A program made the translations under genes and the position numbers. Positions 1-10,546 of a stretch of DNA of 35,838 nucleotides are shown here, piece after piece; within the stretch, counting starts at the first letter, position 1, and each line of letters starts with the position of its first letter. Location: contig SDZP01000002.1 in the NCBI GenBank assembly GCA_004144935.1, positions 1 through 35,838 of the forward strand, read 5' to 3'. A model generated the notes under the pieces. That model saw only the letters and a program-made list of their open reading frames with translations, searched no databases and was not told the origin of the DNA. The DNA is from Caulobacteraceae bacterium. GTDB taxonomy: Bacteria; Pseudomonadota; Alphaproteobacteria; Caulobacterales; Caulobacteraceae.

Positions 1-225
1 ATGTGGGGCGTCAGCAGCACGTTGGGCAGGCCGCGCAGCTCGCTCTCGAAGCTCTCGGCATTGGTTTTGGGCTCGTGCGGAAATACGTCGATGGCCGCGC
101 CGCCGAGGTGGCCACTGCGCAACGCTTCGGCCAGGGCTGGTACGTCCACGACGTGGCCGCGGGCATTGTTGATAAACAGGGCGCCTTTTTTCATCAGGGC
201 AAACTCCATTTGAGCGGCCCCCCAT
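1..225 (-). pseudogene. 5'-truncated D-3-phosphoglycerate dehydrogenase (SerA) fragment, continuing off the left edge
   Basis: Minus strand reads MEFALMKKGALFINNARGHVVDVPALAEALRSGHLGGAAIDVFPHEPKTNAESFESELRGLPNVLLTPH, the typical SerA NAD-binding region, from ATG at 209-207. No SerA N-terminal sequence precedes it. Upstream homology is off-frame around a GGGGGG run and then meets a stop. Confidence 0.6.
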
Positions 226-335
226 CGGGATTGTGAACACCCGTTATGTGGAATTGTTCCGCAATGAGGTTGGGAAGCGGCCGGCCAAGGGCGGCCTTTC
301 CGCGCCGTTTCAATCTCTGTAGAGACGGTTGGCGC

Positions 336-1439
336 ATGAGACTCTACGCCCCCGACATGGACGAATTCCTCGGCTGGATGGACAGCCAGGGCATCCGCTA
401 TGTGGTGCTGCGCAACGCCCCGGCCTTTCTTGCGGGCTGGCCGGTTCGCGGCGGCAAGGACGATGTCGACATGCTGGTCGACGATGGCGCCCTGGAGCGG
501 ATCGGCGCCCGGTACGGCCGCTATTCGAAGATGCAGGGGGTCAAGTGCGACCTCTATGATCGCTCGGGGTCAGCCAGGGGCGCCTATCAGGGACTGGCCT
601 ATTATCCGCCGGCGCTGGCCGACCTACTGCTGGACAATCGCGAGCGGCTCGAGGGCCGGTTCTGGATTCCGCAGCCGAAACCCTATCTGCTCGGGCTGAT
701 CTTCCACATCGCCTACCACAAGGCCGAGCGCTCGAAGATCGACCGCCTCGATCCGGCCGCCTCGGAAGGCAGCAAGTACGTGGCCGAGCTGCGGGACCTG
801 ATGGCCCGCGCCGGCGAGGCCTTTCCCCTGACCCTGACTGCCTTCCACGAGCGGTTGAAGGCGGAGGGCATGGCCGTGCCCTATCGCCAGCTGGCCGCCA
901 TCCTGGTCAACGACTTCCAGCGGCATGTTAAGAGCCGCTTCCTGGCCGAGGTGGCCAACGAACCGGCGGGGGAGATGAACCTCTTCGTCATTCGCCGCAT
1001 CGCCTCGGCCAGGGGCCAGGCGAAGATGCTGCTCGACGCCATCGCCGGCGAGTACGAGATCCTGGTCGACAAGGCGATTCCCTGGCTGACCCGGCTGAAG
1101 ACCAACCGCAAGATCAGGGGCGGCAAATGGGCCCGGGGCGGACCGCCGGTGCATGCGGTGATCGTCTTCGACCGCAACCCGATCACGGCCACCGGCGACG
1201 AGGCCAGGCCCCATCCCTTCGTCTTCAACGGCCGGCAGTTCATGAAGAAGGGCCTGCGCGACCGGTTTTCGAAACTGACCGGCCTGCATACCCGTCACAA
1301 TCCGCTGCATTCCACCGACAACGAGGCCGAGGCGCTGGGCCACCTGAACCTCTATTTCACCCCCGAGGAGCGCGAGGCGCTGTACCAGCGGCTGGAAACC
1401 ATCCGGGCGGAGATGGCCCGGGCGGAGACGCCGGCATGA
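336..1439 (+). CDS. Nucleotidyltransferase-like protein (DDVDMLV motif) with an NDK-like C-terminal signature; function unknown
   Basis: ORF in frame with the listed 246..1439; likely start MRLYAPDMDEF at 336. Motifs YVVLRN...GKDDVDMLV and HNPLHSTDNEAEALGHLNLYF. ATGA overlap with the next gene. Confidence 0.7.
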   Translation: MRLYAPDMDEFLGWMDSQGIRYVVLRNAPAFLAGWPVRGGKDDVDMLVDDGALERIGARYGRYSKMQGVKCDLYDRSGSARGAYQGLAYYPPALADLLLDNRERLEGRFWIPQPKPYLLGLIFHIAYHKAERSKIDRLDPAASEGSKYVAELRDLMARAGEAFPLTLTAFHERLKAEGMAVPYRQLAAILVNDFQRHVKSRFLAEVANEPAGEMNLFVIRRIASARGQAKMLLDAIAGEYEILVDKAIPWLTRLKTNRKIRGGKWARGGPPVHAVIVFDRNPITATGDEARPHPFVFNGRQFMKKGLRDRFSKLTGLHTRHNPLHSTDNEAEALGHLNLYFTPEEREALYQRLETIRAEMARAETPA

Positions 1440-2236
1440 GGAAGCTCAAGCGCTGGTGGCGGTCGCGGCAGGCCGAGGCGAAGTTGAAGGCGCGGCGCGA
1501 GGCCGTAGCGGCGATGGTCGCCGGCGTGATCGGGGCGCCGGTCCGCCTCAAGGAGCGCGGCAACCTCGGCCACGACAGCAATTACGACGTCTTCGCCGGG
1601 ACCCGGCAGGTGGCGGTTCTGCGGCTGGTCAATCCCTACAAGCAGCGCCCGCCCCCGCCGCCCGGCATGCCGTTCCAGATCGAGGACGCGGCCCGGCGCC
1701 TGGATCATGAATACGTCGCCCTGGCCCGCGCCGCCGGCATCGGCCTGGCCCCCGAGCCCATCTGGCGGGCCGAGGACGCCATCCTCTGTTCCTACCTGCC
1801 CTACGCCACCCTGACCTCGACGGTGCTGAAGGCGCCTGACCGGGTCTGGACCTGCCTGTCGGAGGCCAGCGCCGCCCTGGACCGGCTGCACCGCGAGGTC
1901 GGCATGGCCCATATGGACGCCTCGCTGAGCAACGTGCTCGCCGACGCCGGCCACCGGGCCTTCGCCCTGGTCGATTTCGAATACACCCCGGCGCCGGGGG
2001 TCGGGTTCGCCGAGCAGAAGATCTACGATCACCTGCGGCTGCTGCAGGCGACGGGGAAGTTCATTCCCGATCGGCTGAAGGGCGAGCATGCCGCCTGGTT
2101 CGAGCAGTTCGGATCCTATGTGGACGACGAGATGCGGGCCGCGCCGCTGGAGCGGATCCTGCCGGCGTTGAACCATGTGCTGGCGGTCGAGCCTTATCGC
2201 GACGCGGCGCGGCGGATCTTGCCGCAGCTCGGCTAG
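1436..2236 (+). CDS. Phosphotransferase / protein-kinase-like fold protein
   Basis: MRKLKRWWRSRQAE...; kinase-like catalytic loop HMDASLSNVL and metal-binding LVDFEY; starts in ATGA overlap with the upstream stop. Confidence 0.7.
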   Translation: MRKLKRWWRSRQAEAKLKARREAVAAMVAGVIGAPVRLKERGNLGHDSNYDVFAGTRQVAVLRLVNPYKQRPPPPPGMPFQIEDAARRLDHEYVALARAAGIGLAPEPIWRAEDAILCSYLPYATLTSTVLKAPDRVWTCLSEASAALDRLHREVGMAHMDASLSNVLADAGHRAFALVDFEYTPAPGVGFAEQKIYDHLRLLQATGKFIPDRLKGEHAAWFEQFGSYVDDEMRAAPLERILPALNHVLAVEPYRDAARRILPQLG

Positions 2237-2292
2237 GAGCGCCTTCAGCCCCCCACCCACCATCAAGCCAGGGGTCAGGAGGCGTATCGACA

Positions 2293-2328
2293 TTGACAAC
2301 GATTCGACGATTAGCTAAACGTCGAGTC
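2293..2328 (+). promoter_or_regulatory. Promoter/operator of the ArsR-type gene: TTGACA -35 plus 28-bp imperfect palindrome capped by GANTC sites
   Basis: TTGACA at 2293-2298. GATTCGACGATTAGCTAAACGTCGAGTC at 2301-2328 pairs around TTAGCTAA with few mismatches and abuts the ATG at 2329. Confidence 0.6.
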
Positions 2329-2634
2329 ATGAGCAGCGTGTTCAAGGCCCTTTCCGATCCGACCCGGCGACGGGTGCTGCAGCTGCTGCGCGCCGGACCG
2401 ATGACGGCCGGCGATCTGGCCGACCATTTCGACGTGTCCAAGCCGACCATGTCGGCCCATTTCGCGGTGCTGCGCGAGGCCGATCTCGTCCATACCGAAA
2501 AGGCCGGCAAGCTGCTCATCTACCACCTGAACCTGTCGGTGCTGGAAGAGGCGCTGATGGGATTCGCCAACACCTTCGGCCTGGGCGCGCCCGCCGAAGC
2601 CCCCGCTCCAGACAAGCCGGAGACGACATCATGA
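2329..2634 (+). CDS. ArsR/SdpR-family winged-helix transcriptional regulator
   Basis: MSSVFKALSDPTRRRVLQLLRAGPMTAGDLADHFDVSKPTMSAHFAVLREADLV..., a classic ArsR HTH. Confidence 0.88.
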   Translation: MSSVFKALSDPTRRRVLQLLRAGPMTAGDLADHFDVSKPTMSAHFAVLREADLVHTEKAGKLLIYHLNLSVLEEALMGFANTFGLGAPAEAPAPDKPETTS

Positions 2635-3008
2635 GCCTTTCGATCAAGAGCAGCATCGGGCTGGCGGCCCTGCAGATCGGCGTCGCCCTGGCGGCCAGCC
2701 TTGCCAGTCATCGGGGATGGATCAGCAACGACATGGCCACCCGGGTGACCATGGCGACGATCGGCCTCGGCCTGGTCATCGTCGCCAACGCCATCCCCAA
2801 GGGCCACGACGGCCGGACGGCCCTTGGCCAGTCGATCAAGCGCGCCACCGGCTGGGCGATGTTTCTCGGAGGCCTGGCCTACGGCGCCATCTGGCTGTTT
2901 GCGCCGATGACCATCGCCGCCCTGGCCTCCTGCGCCGCGGTGATCGCAGCCCTGGCCTGGACCCTCGTGTTCAGCTGGCGCCGCTGGCGGCGGTCGCAGG
3001 CCGGATAG
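2631..3008 (+). CDS. Small integral membrane protein, possible SdpI-like partner of the upstream regulator
   Basis: 125 aa, several hydrophobic helices; ATGA overlap with the ArsR-type gene. Confidence 0.6.
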   Translation: MSLSIKSSIGLAALQIGVALAASLASHRGWISNDMATRVTMATIGLGLVIVANAIPKGHDGRTALGQSIKRATGWAMFLGGLAYGAIWLFAPMTIAALASCAAVIAALAWTLVFSWRRWRRSQAG

Positions 3009-3015
3009 CGCCGGG

Positions 3016-5112
3016 TCAGATCATCCCGACGGTGCGCAGCTTGGCCTTGGGGTGGACCTCGCTCTGGCTCATCACCACCGTCTGGCCCCGGAAGCGTTCG
3101 ATGATCGAGCGCACATAGGGGCGGACCATCGGGCTGGTCAGCAGGACGGCGGCGTCGCCGGCCAGGGCCGCGCGCTCGAAGGCCTCGCGGATGCCCTTGA
3201 TGAACTCCTGCAGCTTGGACGGCGCCATGGCCAGCTGCTTTTCCTCGCCGGAGCCGATCAGGCTGTCGGCGAAGGCCTGCTCCCAGTCGGGCGACAGGGT
3301 GACGATCGGCAGCGATCCGTCCTCGCCTCGATTGGCCCAGCACAGCTGGCGCCCGAGCCTCACGCGGACGGCCTCGGTCAACTGGGTGAGGGAGGCGGTA
3401 TGGGGCGCGGCCTCGGCGATGCCCTCGAGAATGGTGCCCAGGTCGCGGATCGACACGCGCTCGCGCAGCAGGGCCTGCAGGACGCGCTGCAGGGTCGAGG
3501 CGGTGATCACCGAGGGGATCAGTTCGTCGGCCAGCTTCTTCTGTTCCGGGCCCAGTTCCTTCAGCAGCTTCTGGACCTCGGCGTAGGACAGCAGGTCGGC
3601 CATGTTGTCCTTGAGGATCTCGGTCAGGTGGGTGGTCAGCACCGTGGCCGGATCGACCAAAGTGTAGCCCCGGAACGTCGCCTCTTCCTTGAGGCTGTCG
3701 TCGATCCAGGTGGCGGGCAGGCCGAAGGCCGGCTCGCGGACATGCTCGCCCGGAATGTCGACCTGGCCGCCGCGCGGGTCCATGGCCATCAGGCTGCCGA
3801 TGCGGACCTCGCCCGTGCCGGTGTCCATTTCCTTGATCCGGATGGCGTAGCCCTGGGTGGGCAGGCGCATGTTGTCGAGGATGCGCACGGAGGGCATGAC
3901 GAAGCCGAACTCGCTGGCCAGGGTCTTGCGCAGGGCGCGGATCTGGTCGGTCAGCTTGCGGCCGTCCAGGTCGTTGATCAGGGTCAGCAGGCCGTAGCCG
4001 AGCTCGATCTTGATGTCGTCGATGGCCAGGGACTGGCCGATCGGCTCCTCCTCGGCCTCGGTGGCGACCGGCAGGTCCGAGACGGCCACCGGTTGCGGCA
4101 GCTTGGCGTTCTGGGCCCTTCGCCAGGCGAGATAGCCGGTGGCGACGGCGACGGCGATGAAGGGGATCTTCGGCATGCCCGGCATCAGGGCCATGATGCC
4201 GGCGGCGGCCGAGACCATGCCCAGACCCACCGGGTTCATGGCCAGCTGGGTGACCAGGGCCTTGTCGGCGGCGCCGTCGACGCCGGCCTTGGAGACCAGC
4301 AGGCCGGCGGCGATCGAAACGATCAGGGCCGGCACCTGGCTGACCAGGCCGTCGCCGATGGTCATGATGGTGTAGCTGTTGGCGGCGTCGCCGATCGGAA
4401 TCTTGTGCTGGATCACCCCGATCAGGATGCCGCCGACGATGTTGATCGCCGTGATCACCAGGGCGGCGACGGCGTCGCCGCGCACGAACTTGCTGGCGCC
4501 GTCCATGGCCCCGAAGAAGGTCGACTCCTGCTCCAGTTCCTTGCGGCGAAGCTTGGCCTGGTCCTGGTCGATCAGCCCGGAGGACAGGTCGGCGTCGATG
4601 GCCATCTGCTTGCCGGGCATGGCGTCGAGGGTGAAGCGGGCGGCAACCTCGGCGATGCGGCCCGAACCCTTGGTGACGACGACGAAGTTCACCAGGATCA
4701 GGATGGCGAAGACGATCACCCCGATGATGAAGTTCCCGCTCATCATCATGTGGCCGAAGGCCTCGATGACCTTGCCGGCCCCGCCCGTGCCCTCATGCCC
4801 GTGGCTGAGGATCAGGCGGGTGGAGGCCAGGTTCAGGCCCAGGCGGAACAGGGTCGTGACCAGCAGAACCGTCGGAAAGGCGGTGAACTCGAGCGGCCGC
4901 TTGATCAGCAGCGCGGTCATCAGGATCAGGATGCTGCTGGTCACCGAGAGAGTCAGCAGGAAGTCCAGCAGGAACGGCGGGATCGGCAGGATCAGCAGGA
5001 CGATGATGCCGACGACGCCGATGGCCAGGCCCACGTCGCCACGCGCCACCCAACCCCAGACCTGGCGGACGGTCAGGGGGTTGGATGCGGAGATCGGGTG
5101 GGCGTCGGACAT
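3016..5112 (-). CDS. flhA: Flagellar biosynthesis protein FlhA
   Basis: 698 aa; DVGLAIGVVGIIVLLILPIPPFLLDFLLTLS and LNLASTRLILSHGHEGTGGAGKVIEAFG typical of FlhA; flagellar context. Confidence 0.96.
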   Translation of the reverse strand: MSDAHPISASNPLTVRQVWGWVARGDVGLAIGVVGIIVLLILPIPPFLLDFLLTLSVTSSILILMTALLIKRPLEFTAFPTVLLVTTLFRLGLNLASTRLILSHGHEGTGGAGKVIEAFGHMMMSGNFIIGVIVFAILILVNFVVVTKGSGRIAEVAARFTLDAMPGKQMAIDADLSSGLIDQDQAKLRRKELEQESTFFGAMDGASKFVRGDAVAALVITAINIVGGILIGVIQHKIPIGDAANSYTIMTIGDGLVSQVPALIVSIAAGLLVSKAGVDGAADKALVTQLAMNPVGLGMVSAAAGIMALMPGMPKIPFIAVAVATGYLAWRRAQNAKLPQPVAVSDLPVATEAEEEPIGQSLAIDDIKIELGYGLLTLINDLDGRKLTDQIRALRKTLASEFGFVMPSVRILDNMRLPTQGYAIRIKEMDTGTGEVRIGSLMAMDPRGGQVDIPGEHVREPAFGLPATWIDDSLKEEATFRGYTLVDPATVLTTHLTEILKDNMADLLSYAEVQKLLKELGPEQKKLADELIPSVITASTLQRVLQALLRERVSIRDLGTILEGIAEAAPHTASLTQLTEAVRVRLGRQLCWANRGEDGSLPIVTLSPDWEQAFADSLIGSGEEKQLAMAPSKLQEFIKGIREAFERAALAGDAAVLLTSPMVRPYVRSIIERFRGQTVVMSQSEVHPKAKLRTVGMI

Positions 5113-5124
5113 CTAGGTACTCAC

Positions 5125-6495
<1,371 letters not shown>

Positions 6496-6523
6496 AGTCT
6501 ACTCTCCCGCAGTGACAGGCCGA

Positions 6524-6862
6524 TCAGCTGGCCGTGTCGCCGTCCTTGATGATTTCCGTCATGGTCACGCCGAGCCGGTCGTCGACGACGACGACCTCGC
6601 CGCGCGCCACCAGGCGGTTGTTGACGTAGATGTCGATCGCCTCGCCGACCTTGCGGTCCAGCTCCAGCACGCTGCCCTGCCCCAGCTGCAGCAGCTGGGC
6701 GACGCTCATGTGGGCGCGGCCGAGAACGGCCGAGATGTTGACCGGGACGTCGAAGACCGGCGCCAGGTCGGTGGCGGTCTTGCTGTCGAAATCGACCGAG
6801 GCCTCGCTGGCCAGCGGCTGGTCCGGCGAGAACTCCTCGAGGGTCAGGTTGTCTTCAGCCAT
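6524..6862 (-). CDS. fliN: Flagellar motor switch protein FliN
   Basis: VFDVPVNISAVLGRAHMSVAQLLQLGQGSVLELDRKVGEAIDIYVNNRLVARGEVVVVDDRLGVTMTEII, a SpoA/FliN domain. MAEDNL start preferred over the upstream M at 6883. Confidence 0.94.
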   Translation of the reverse strand: MAEDNLTLEEFSPDQPLASEASVDFDSKTATDLAPVFDVPVNISAVLGRAHMSVAQLLQLGQGSVLELDRKVGEAIDIYVNNRLVARGEVVVVDDRLGVTMTEIIKDGDTAS

Positions 6863-7538
6863 GTGGGCCTCCCAGGGGGGCATGTTCCGGTGGAATCAGG
6901 GGTTCGGCGTGCAGGCCTTCGGCGGCCAGAGCCTGGTCGAGGGCGGCCTGGATGCGACCTGCGGCGTCGACGGGATCGAAGGCGGCGCGGCCGTCGCCCC
7001 AGTCGAGGATGAAGGCGGCCAGGGTCATGCCGGGCTCGGCCCGGGCCTCGATGCGGCCGGAGTGGCCCAGGCTGCTGGCCATGCCGTCGAGGGCGGCCTG
7101 GACCCGTTCCTGGGCTTCTGGGGCGACCTTGACCAGCAGGCGCGGGCTGGCCTCCACCTCGCGGGACAGGGCTTCGAGGGCGGCGGTGACGGGGGCTTCC
7201 GGGTAACGGGCCAGGGCGCTGTCGGCGATCTTGCGGGCGGCGGCCATGCTCAGGGCGGCAGTGTCGGAGCGGTGGGCGTGGGCCACCTGGGCCAGGGCGC
7301 CCAGGCCCTGGCGGGCGGCGTCGGCAAGCCGGTCCATGGCCTGGGCCAGCGCCATCTCGGCTTGGGCCATCGACGAGCCCTCGCCCTCGGCGTAGGCGGC
7401 GGCGCGGATGGCCTCGACCTCCTCGGGCGTGAAGGTGCGCTTCTGGCGCGGCGGCTGGTAGGCGACCGCGCCGACGTCGTCGAACTCGGTGTCGAAGGTG
7501 AAGGGCCGGGAGCCGGAGGGGGCGTAGGGGCTGGTCAT
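6855..7538 (-). CDS. fliH: Flagellar assembly protein FliH (FlbE)
   Basis: 227 aa between fliG and fli[22 protein letters not shown]..., FliH-like Ala/Glu-rich central region. Confidence 0.82.
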   Translation of the reverse strand: MTSPYAPSGSRPFTFDTEFDDVGAVAYQPPRQKRTFTPEEVEAIRAAAYAEGEGSSMAQAEMALAQAMDRLADAARQGLGALAQVAHAHRSDTAALSMAAARKIADSALARYPEAPVTAALEALSREVEASPRLLVKVAPEAQERVQAALDGMASSLGHSGRIEARAEPGMTLAAFILDWGDGRAAFDPVDAAGRIQAALDQALAAEGLHAEPLIPPEHAPLGGPHG

Positions 7539-8569
7539 CAGTAGATCAGCTCATCATCGCCGCCGGCCCCGGCCAGCATGATCTCGCCCTTGGCGGCCAG
7601 ATCCTTGGCCACCTGAACCATGGCCATCTGCGCCTGGTCGACATCCTTCAGGCGCACCGGACCCATGCCTTCCATGTCCTCGCGCATGATCTTGGCGGCG
7701 CGTTCGGACATGTTGGAGAAGAACATCTCGCGCAGGGCGTCGGAGGAGCCCTTCAGGGCCAGGCCCAGCTGGTCCTTCTCGACCGCGCGCAACAGGGTCT
7801 GCACCCCGCCGGGATCGAGCTTGGAGAGGTCCTCGAAGACGAACATCAGCGCCCGGATGCGCTCGGCGCTCTCGCGGTTGCGTTCTTCCAGGGCGGCGAT
7901 GAAGCGGCCCTCGGTCTGGCGATCGAAGTTGTTGAAGATGTCGGCCATCAGCTCATGGCTGTCGCGCTTGGAGGTGCGCGCCAGGTTGGACATGAACTCG
8001 ACGCGCAGGGTCTGTTCGATCTTGTCGAGGATGTCGCGCTGCACCGGCTCCATGCGCAGCATCCGCTGGACGCATTCGAGGGCGAAGTCCTCGGGCAGGC
8101 AGGTCAGCACCCGCGCCGCGTGGTCGGCCTTGATCTTGGACAGCACCACCGCGACGGTCTGGGGGTATTCGTTCTTCAGGTAGTTGGCGAGCACCGCCTC
8201 GTTCACGTTGCCCAGCTTGTCCCACATGGTGCGACCCGCCGGACCGCGGATCTCCTCCATCAGGTTGTCGACCTTCTCGGGCGGCATGAAGGAGGACAGC
8301 AGGCGCTGGGTCTGCTCGAAGCTGCCCATGATGGCGCCCGAGCTGCTCATGCCCGAGACGAATTCGACCAGCAGCTCCTCGACGACGCTGGCGGCCACGG
8401 TGCCCAGCCCGGCCATCGCCTGGGAGATTTCTTTGATCTCCTCGTCGTCCAGCGTCTCCCAGATCCGGGTGTGGTCCTCGCCGAGGGCCAGCATGACGAC
8501 GGCCGCCTTCTCCGGCCCGCTCAGCCGGGCGGAATCGTTGATCGCCTTGGATTTGGGGCTCCGGCTCAT
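7538..8569 (-). CDS. fliG: Flagellar motor switch protein FliG
   Basis: [41 protein letters not shown] and the C-terminal FliG domain ([34 protein letters not shown]). Confidence 0.96.
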   Translation of the reverse strand: MSRSPKSKAINDSARLSGPEKAAVVMLALGEDHTRIWETLDDEEIKEISQAMAGLGTVAASVVEELLVEFVSGMSSSGAIMGSFEQTQRLLSSFMPPEKVDNLMEEIRGPAGRTMWDKLGNVNEAVLANYLKNEYPQTVAVVLSKIKADHAARVLTCLPEDFALECVQRMLRMEPVQRDILDKIEQTLRVEFMSNLARTSKRDSHELMADIFNNFDRQTEGRFIAALEERNRESAERIRALMFVFEDLSKLDPGGVQTLLRAVEKDQLGLALKGSSDALREMFFSNMSERAAKIMREDMEGMGPVRLKDVDQAQMAMVQVAKDLAAKGEIMLAGAGGDDELIY

Positions 8570-10248
8570 GCGGTCTCATGCAGCCAGCTGCGAAGGATCG
8601 AGACCGATTCCTCCGGGTGGTTGTCGACGAACTCGCTGACCCGCTTGACGCTGCTGGCCTTCACCTGGCCCTCGATGCGGGCGATGTCGATGCGCTGGTC
8701 CATCTCGCTGGGCAGGGCCAGCATCTCGCCGGTGGCCGGGTCGTACTGCACCTGCATCTGGGCGGCGTCGGCCGGCGCCGCGCCGCGGGCGCCGGCGGCG
8801 CCAGCCAGCATCGGCATCGGTCCGCCGGCCGGCTGGCCGAGGGACTTCAGCAGCGGCCGCAGGCCGAAGACCATCAGCAGCAGGACGACGATGGCGCCCA
8901 GGCCCAGTTCGATGAAACGCATGATGTCGTTCTTGTCGAAGCTGAACATGCCGGCCTTGCCGTCGCCTTCCAGGGCGTCGTCGCGGGAGAAGCGGACGTT
9001 GACCACCTTGACGGTGTCGCCGCGGCCGGCGTTGAACCCGACGGCGGCCTTCACCAGCTCGTCCAGCTTGGCCATCTCCTCGGGGGTGCGGGCGGTGTAG
9101 GGACCAGGCTTGCCGCCGGTCCCCGCCCCCGTCGCGCCATCGACGGCGACCGCGACGCTGAGCTTCTGGACCGTGCCGGGGGCCAGGACCTCGGTGCGGA
9201 GGGTCTCGGAGATCTCATAGTTGGTGGTCGACTGCGCGCCCGTCGTCTTGTTCTTGTTCAGCGGCAGGAAGTTGGGATTGCCGGCGTCGCCGGCCGGGAT
9301 GTTGGCGCCGGCCGTGACCGTGTCGCTGTTCTGGGCCGAGCCTTCCTCGCTGGCCTCCTCGCTGGTCTGCTCGGAGCGGATGACCTGGCCGTCCGGATCG
9401 TAGGTCTTCTTCTGCTCGGTGACCTGGGCCATGTCGATGTCGGCCGACACCTCGACCCGGGCCTTGCCCACCCCGACGATACCCTCGACCTGTTGACGGA
9501 TGCGTTCGGCCAGGTCGCGCTCGATCTGGGCCTTGCGGTCGTCGGCGATGGCGCCCAGGGCGCCGCCCTTGCCGAGCACCGCCAGGGTCTTGCCGTCCTT
9601 CATGTCGACAACGCCGACATTCTCGGGCTTGAGGCCGTCGACGGCGCCAGCCACCAGGTTCTGGATCGCCTGCACCTGATCCTGGCTGGGCTTGCGGCCC
9701 GACATCTCCAGAGAGACCGAGGCGGTCGGCTGGCCGGCCTCGTCCTCGAACAACTGGCGCTTGGGGATGTTGAGCAGGACGCGCACGTCGGTGACGCCGT
9801 GCAGGCCCTTGATGGTGCGCTGCAGCTCGCCCTCGAGAGCGCGCTTGTTGTTGATCTGCTGGACGAAGTCGGTCTGGCCGAGGGCCGAGCCTTGGTCGAA
9901 GATTTCGTAGCCGACCGAGCCGGAGGTCACCAGGCCCTTGCCGGCCACCAGCAGGCGGGTCGAGGCGACTTCGTCACGGTTCACATAGATAGTCGAGCCA
10001 TCGCCCTTGACCTCATACTTGATGCCGGCCTGGTCGAGCGCGGCGCTGACTTCCGAGGCTTCCTTCAGATCGAGGTTGGAATAGAGCAACTGCTTGGGCT
10101 GGCTGAGGAATCCGGTGGTCAGGGCGATGATCGCCGCCAGCAGCCCGACGCCGACGCCGGCCATGACCAGCAACCGGACGAGCCCCGCCCCCTTCAACGC
10201 GCCTAGAAACCTGTCCACCCTGGGTTCCCGTTCCCGAAACGACACCAA
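8566..10248 (-). CDS. fliF: Flagellar M-ring protein FliF
   Basis: 560 aa; [26 protein letters not shown] and N-terminal TM; ATGA overlap with fliG. Confidence 0.96.
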   Translation of the reverse strand: MVSFREREPRVDRFLGALKGAGLVRLLVMAGVGVGLLAAIIALTTGFLSQPKQLLYSNLDLKEASEVSAALDQAGIKYEVKGDGSTIYVNRDEVASTRLLVAGKGLVTSGSVGYEIFDQGSALGQTDFVQQINNKRALEGELQRTIKGLHGVTDVRVLLNIPKRQLFEDEAGQPTASVSLEMSGRKPSQDQVQAIQNLVAGAVDGLKPENVGVVDMKDGKTLAVLGKGGALGAIADDRKAQIERDLAERIRQQVEGIVGVGKARVEVSADIDMAQVTEQKKTYDPDGQVIRSEQTSEEASEEGSAQNSDTVTAGANIPAGDAGNPNFLPLNKNKTTGAQSTTNYEISETLRTEVLAPGTVQKLSVAVAVDGATGAGTGGKPGPYTARTPEEMAKLDELVKAAVGFNAGRGDTVKVVNVRFSRDDALEGDGKAGMFSFDKNDIMRFIELGLGAIVVLLLMVFGLRPLLKSLGQPAGGPMPMLAGAAGARGAAPADAAQMQVQYDPATGEMLALPSEMDQRIDIARIEGQVKASSVKRVSEFVDNHPEESVSILRSWLHETA

Positions 10249-10255
10249 CGCCCGC

Positions 10256-10310
10256 TTCTGCCGGGTTTGCTAGGCAGGATTTACCGGGTGCTTGGTAAAC
10301 GGGGCTTTAA
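10256..10310 (-). promoter_or_regulatory. fliF promoter region: CtrA-type box TTAA-N7-TTTA and CCCGGCAGAA (FlbD ftr-like) element
   Basis: Minus strand TTAA-AGCCCCG-TTTA at 10310-10296, overlapping the inverted repeat TTTACC-N8-GGTAAA (10280-10299). CCCGGCAGAA at 10265-10256, also present upstream of flgK. Confidence 0.6.
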
Positions 10311-10472
10311 GACCCGGCGGCCCCTGGCGCGCCCTTGCGCCGCAGGCCGTGCACCCGCCCATCCCGCCATGGGAAGAAGCGGACCGCGAAACCGGCAGGA
10401 TGGCGAAGCCCGGTGAAGGATCCCCGATCGACAGGGTGGTTACGGACAGGCCGCCTTGCGCTTTCGCTGTTC

Positions 10473-10511
10473 AAAAAGGCAACGGCCGCGCCTCCCGTGG
10501 GGAGCGCGGCC
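10473..10511 (-). terminator. Rho-independent terminator downstream of sciP
   Basis: Minus strand GGCCGCGCTCCCC-ACG-GGAGGCGCGGCC hairpin followed by GTTGCCTTTTTG. Confidence 0.65.
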
Positions 10512-10546
10512 GCGCTACGTCGCTGAGCCAAAAGGGGCGGAGCGGC

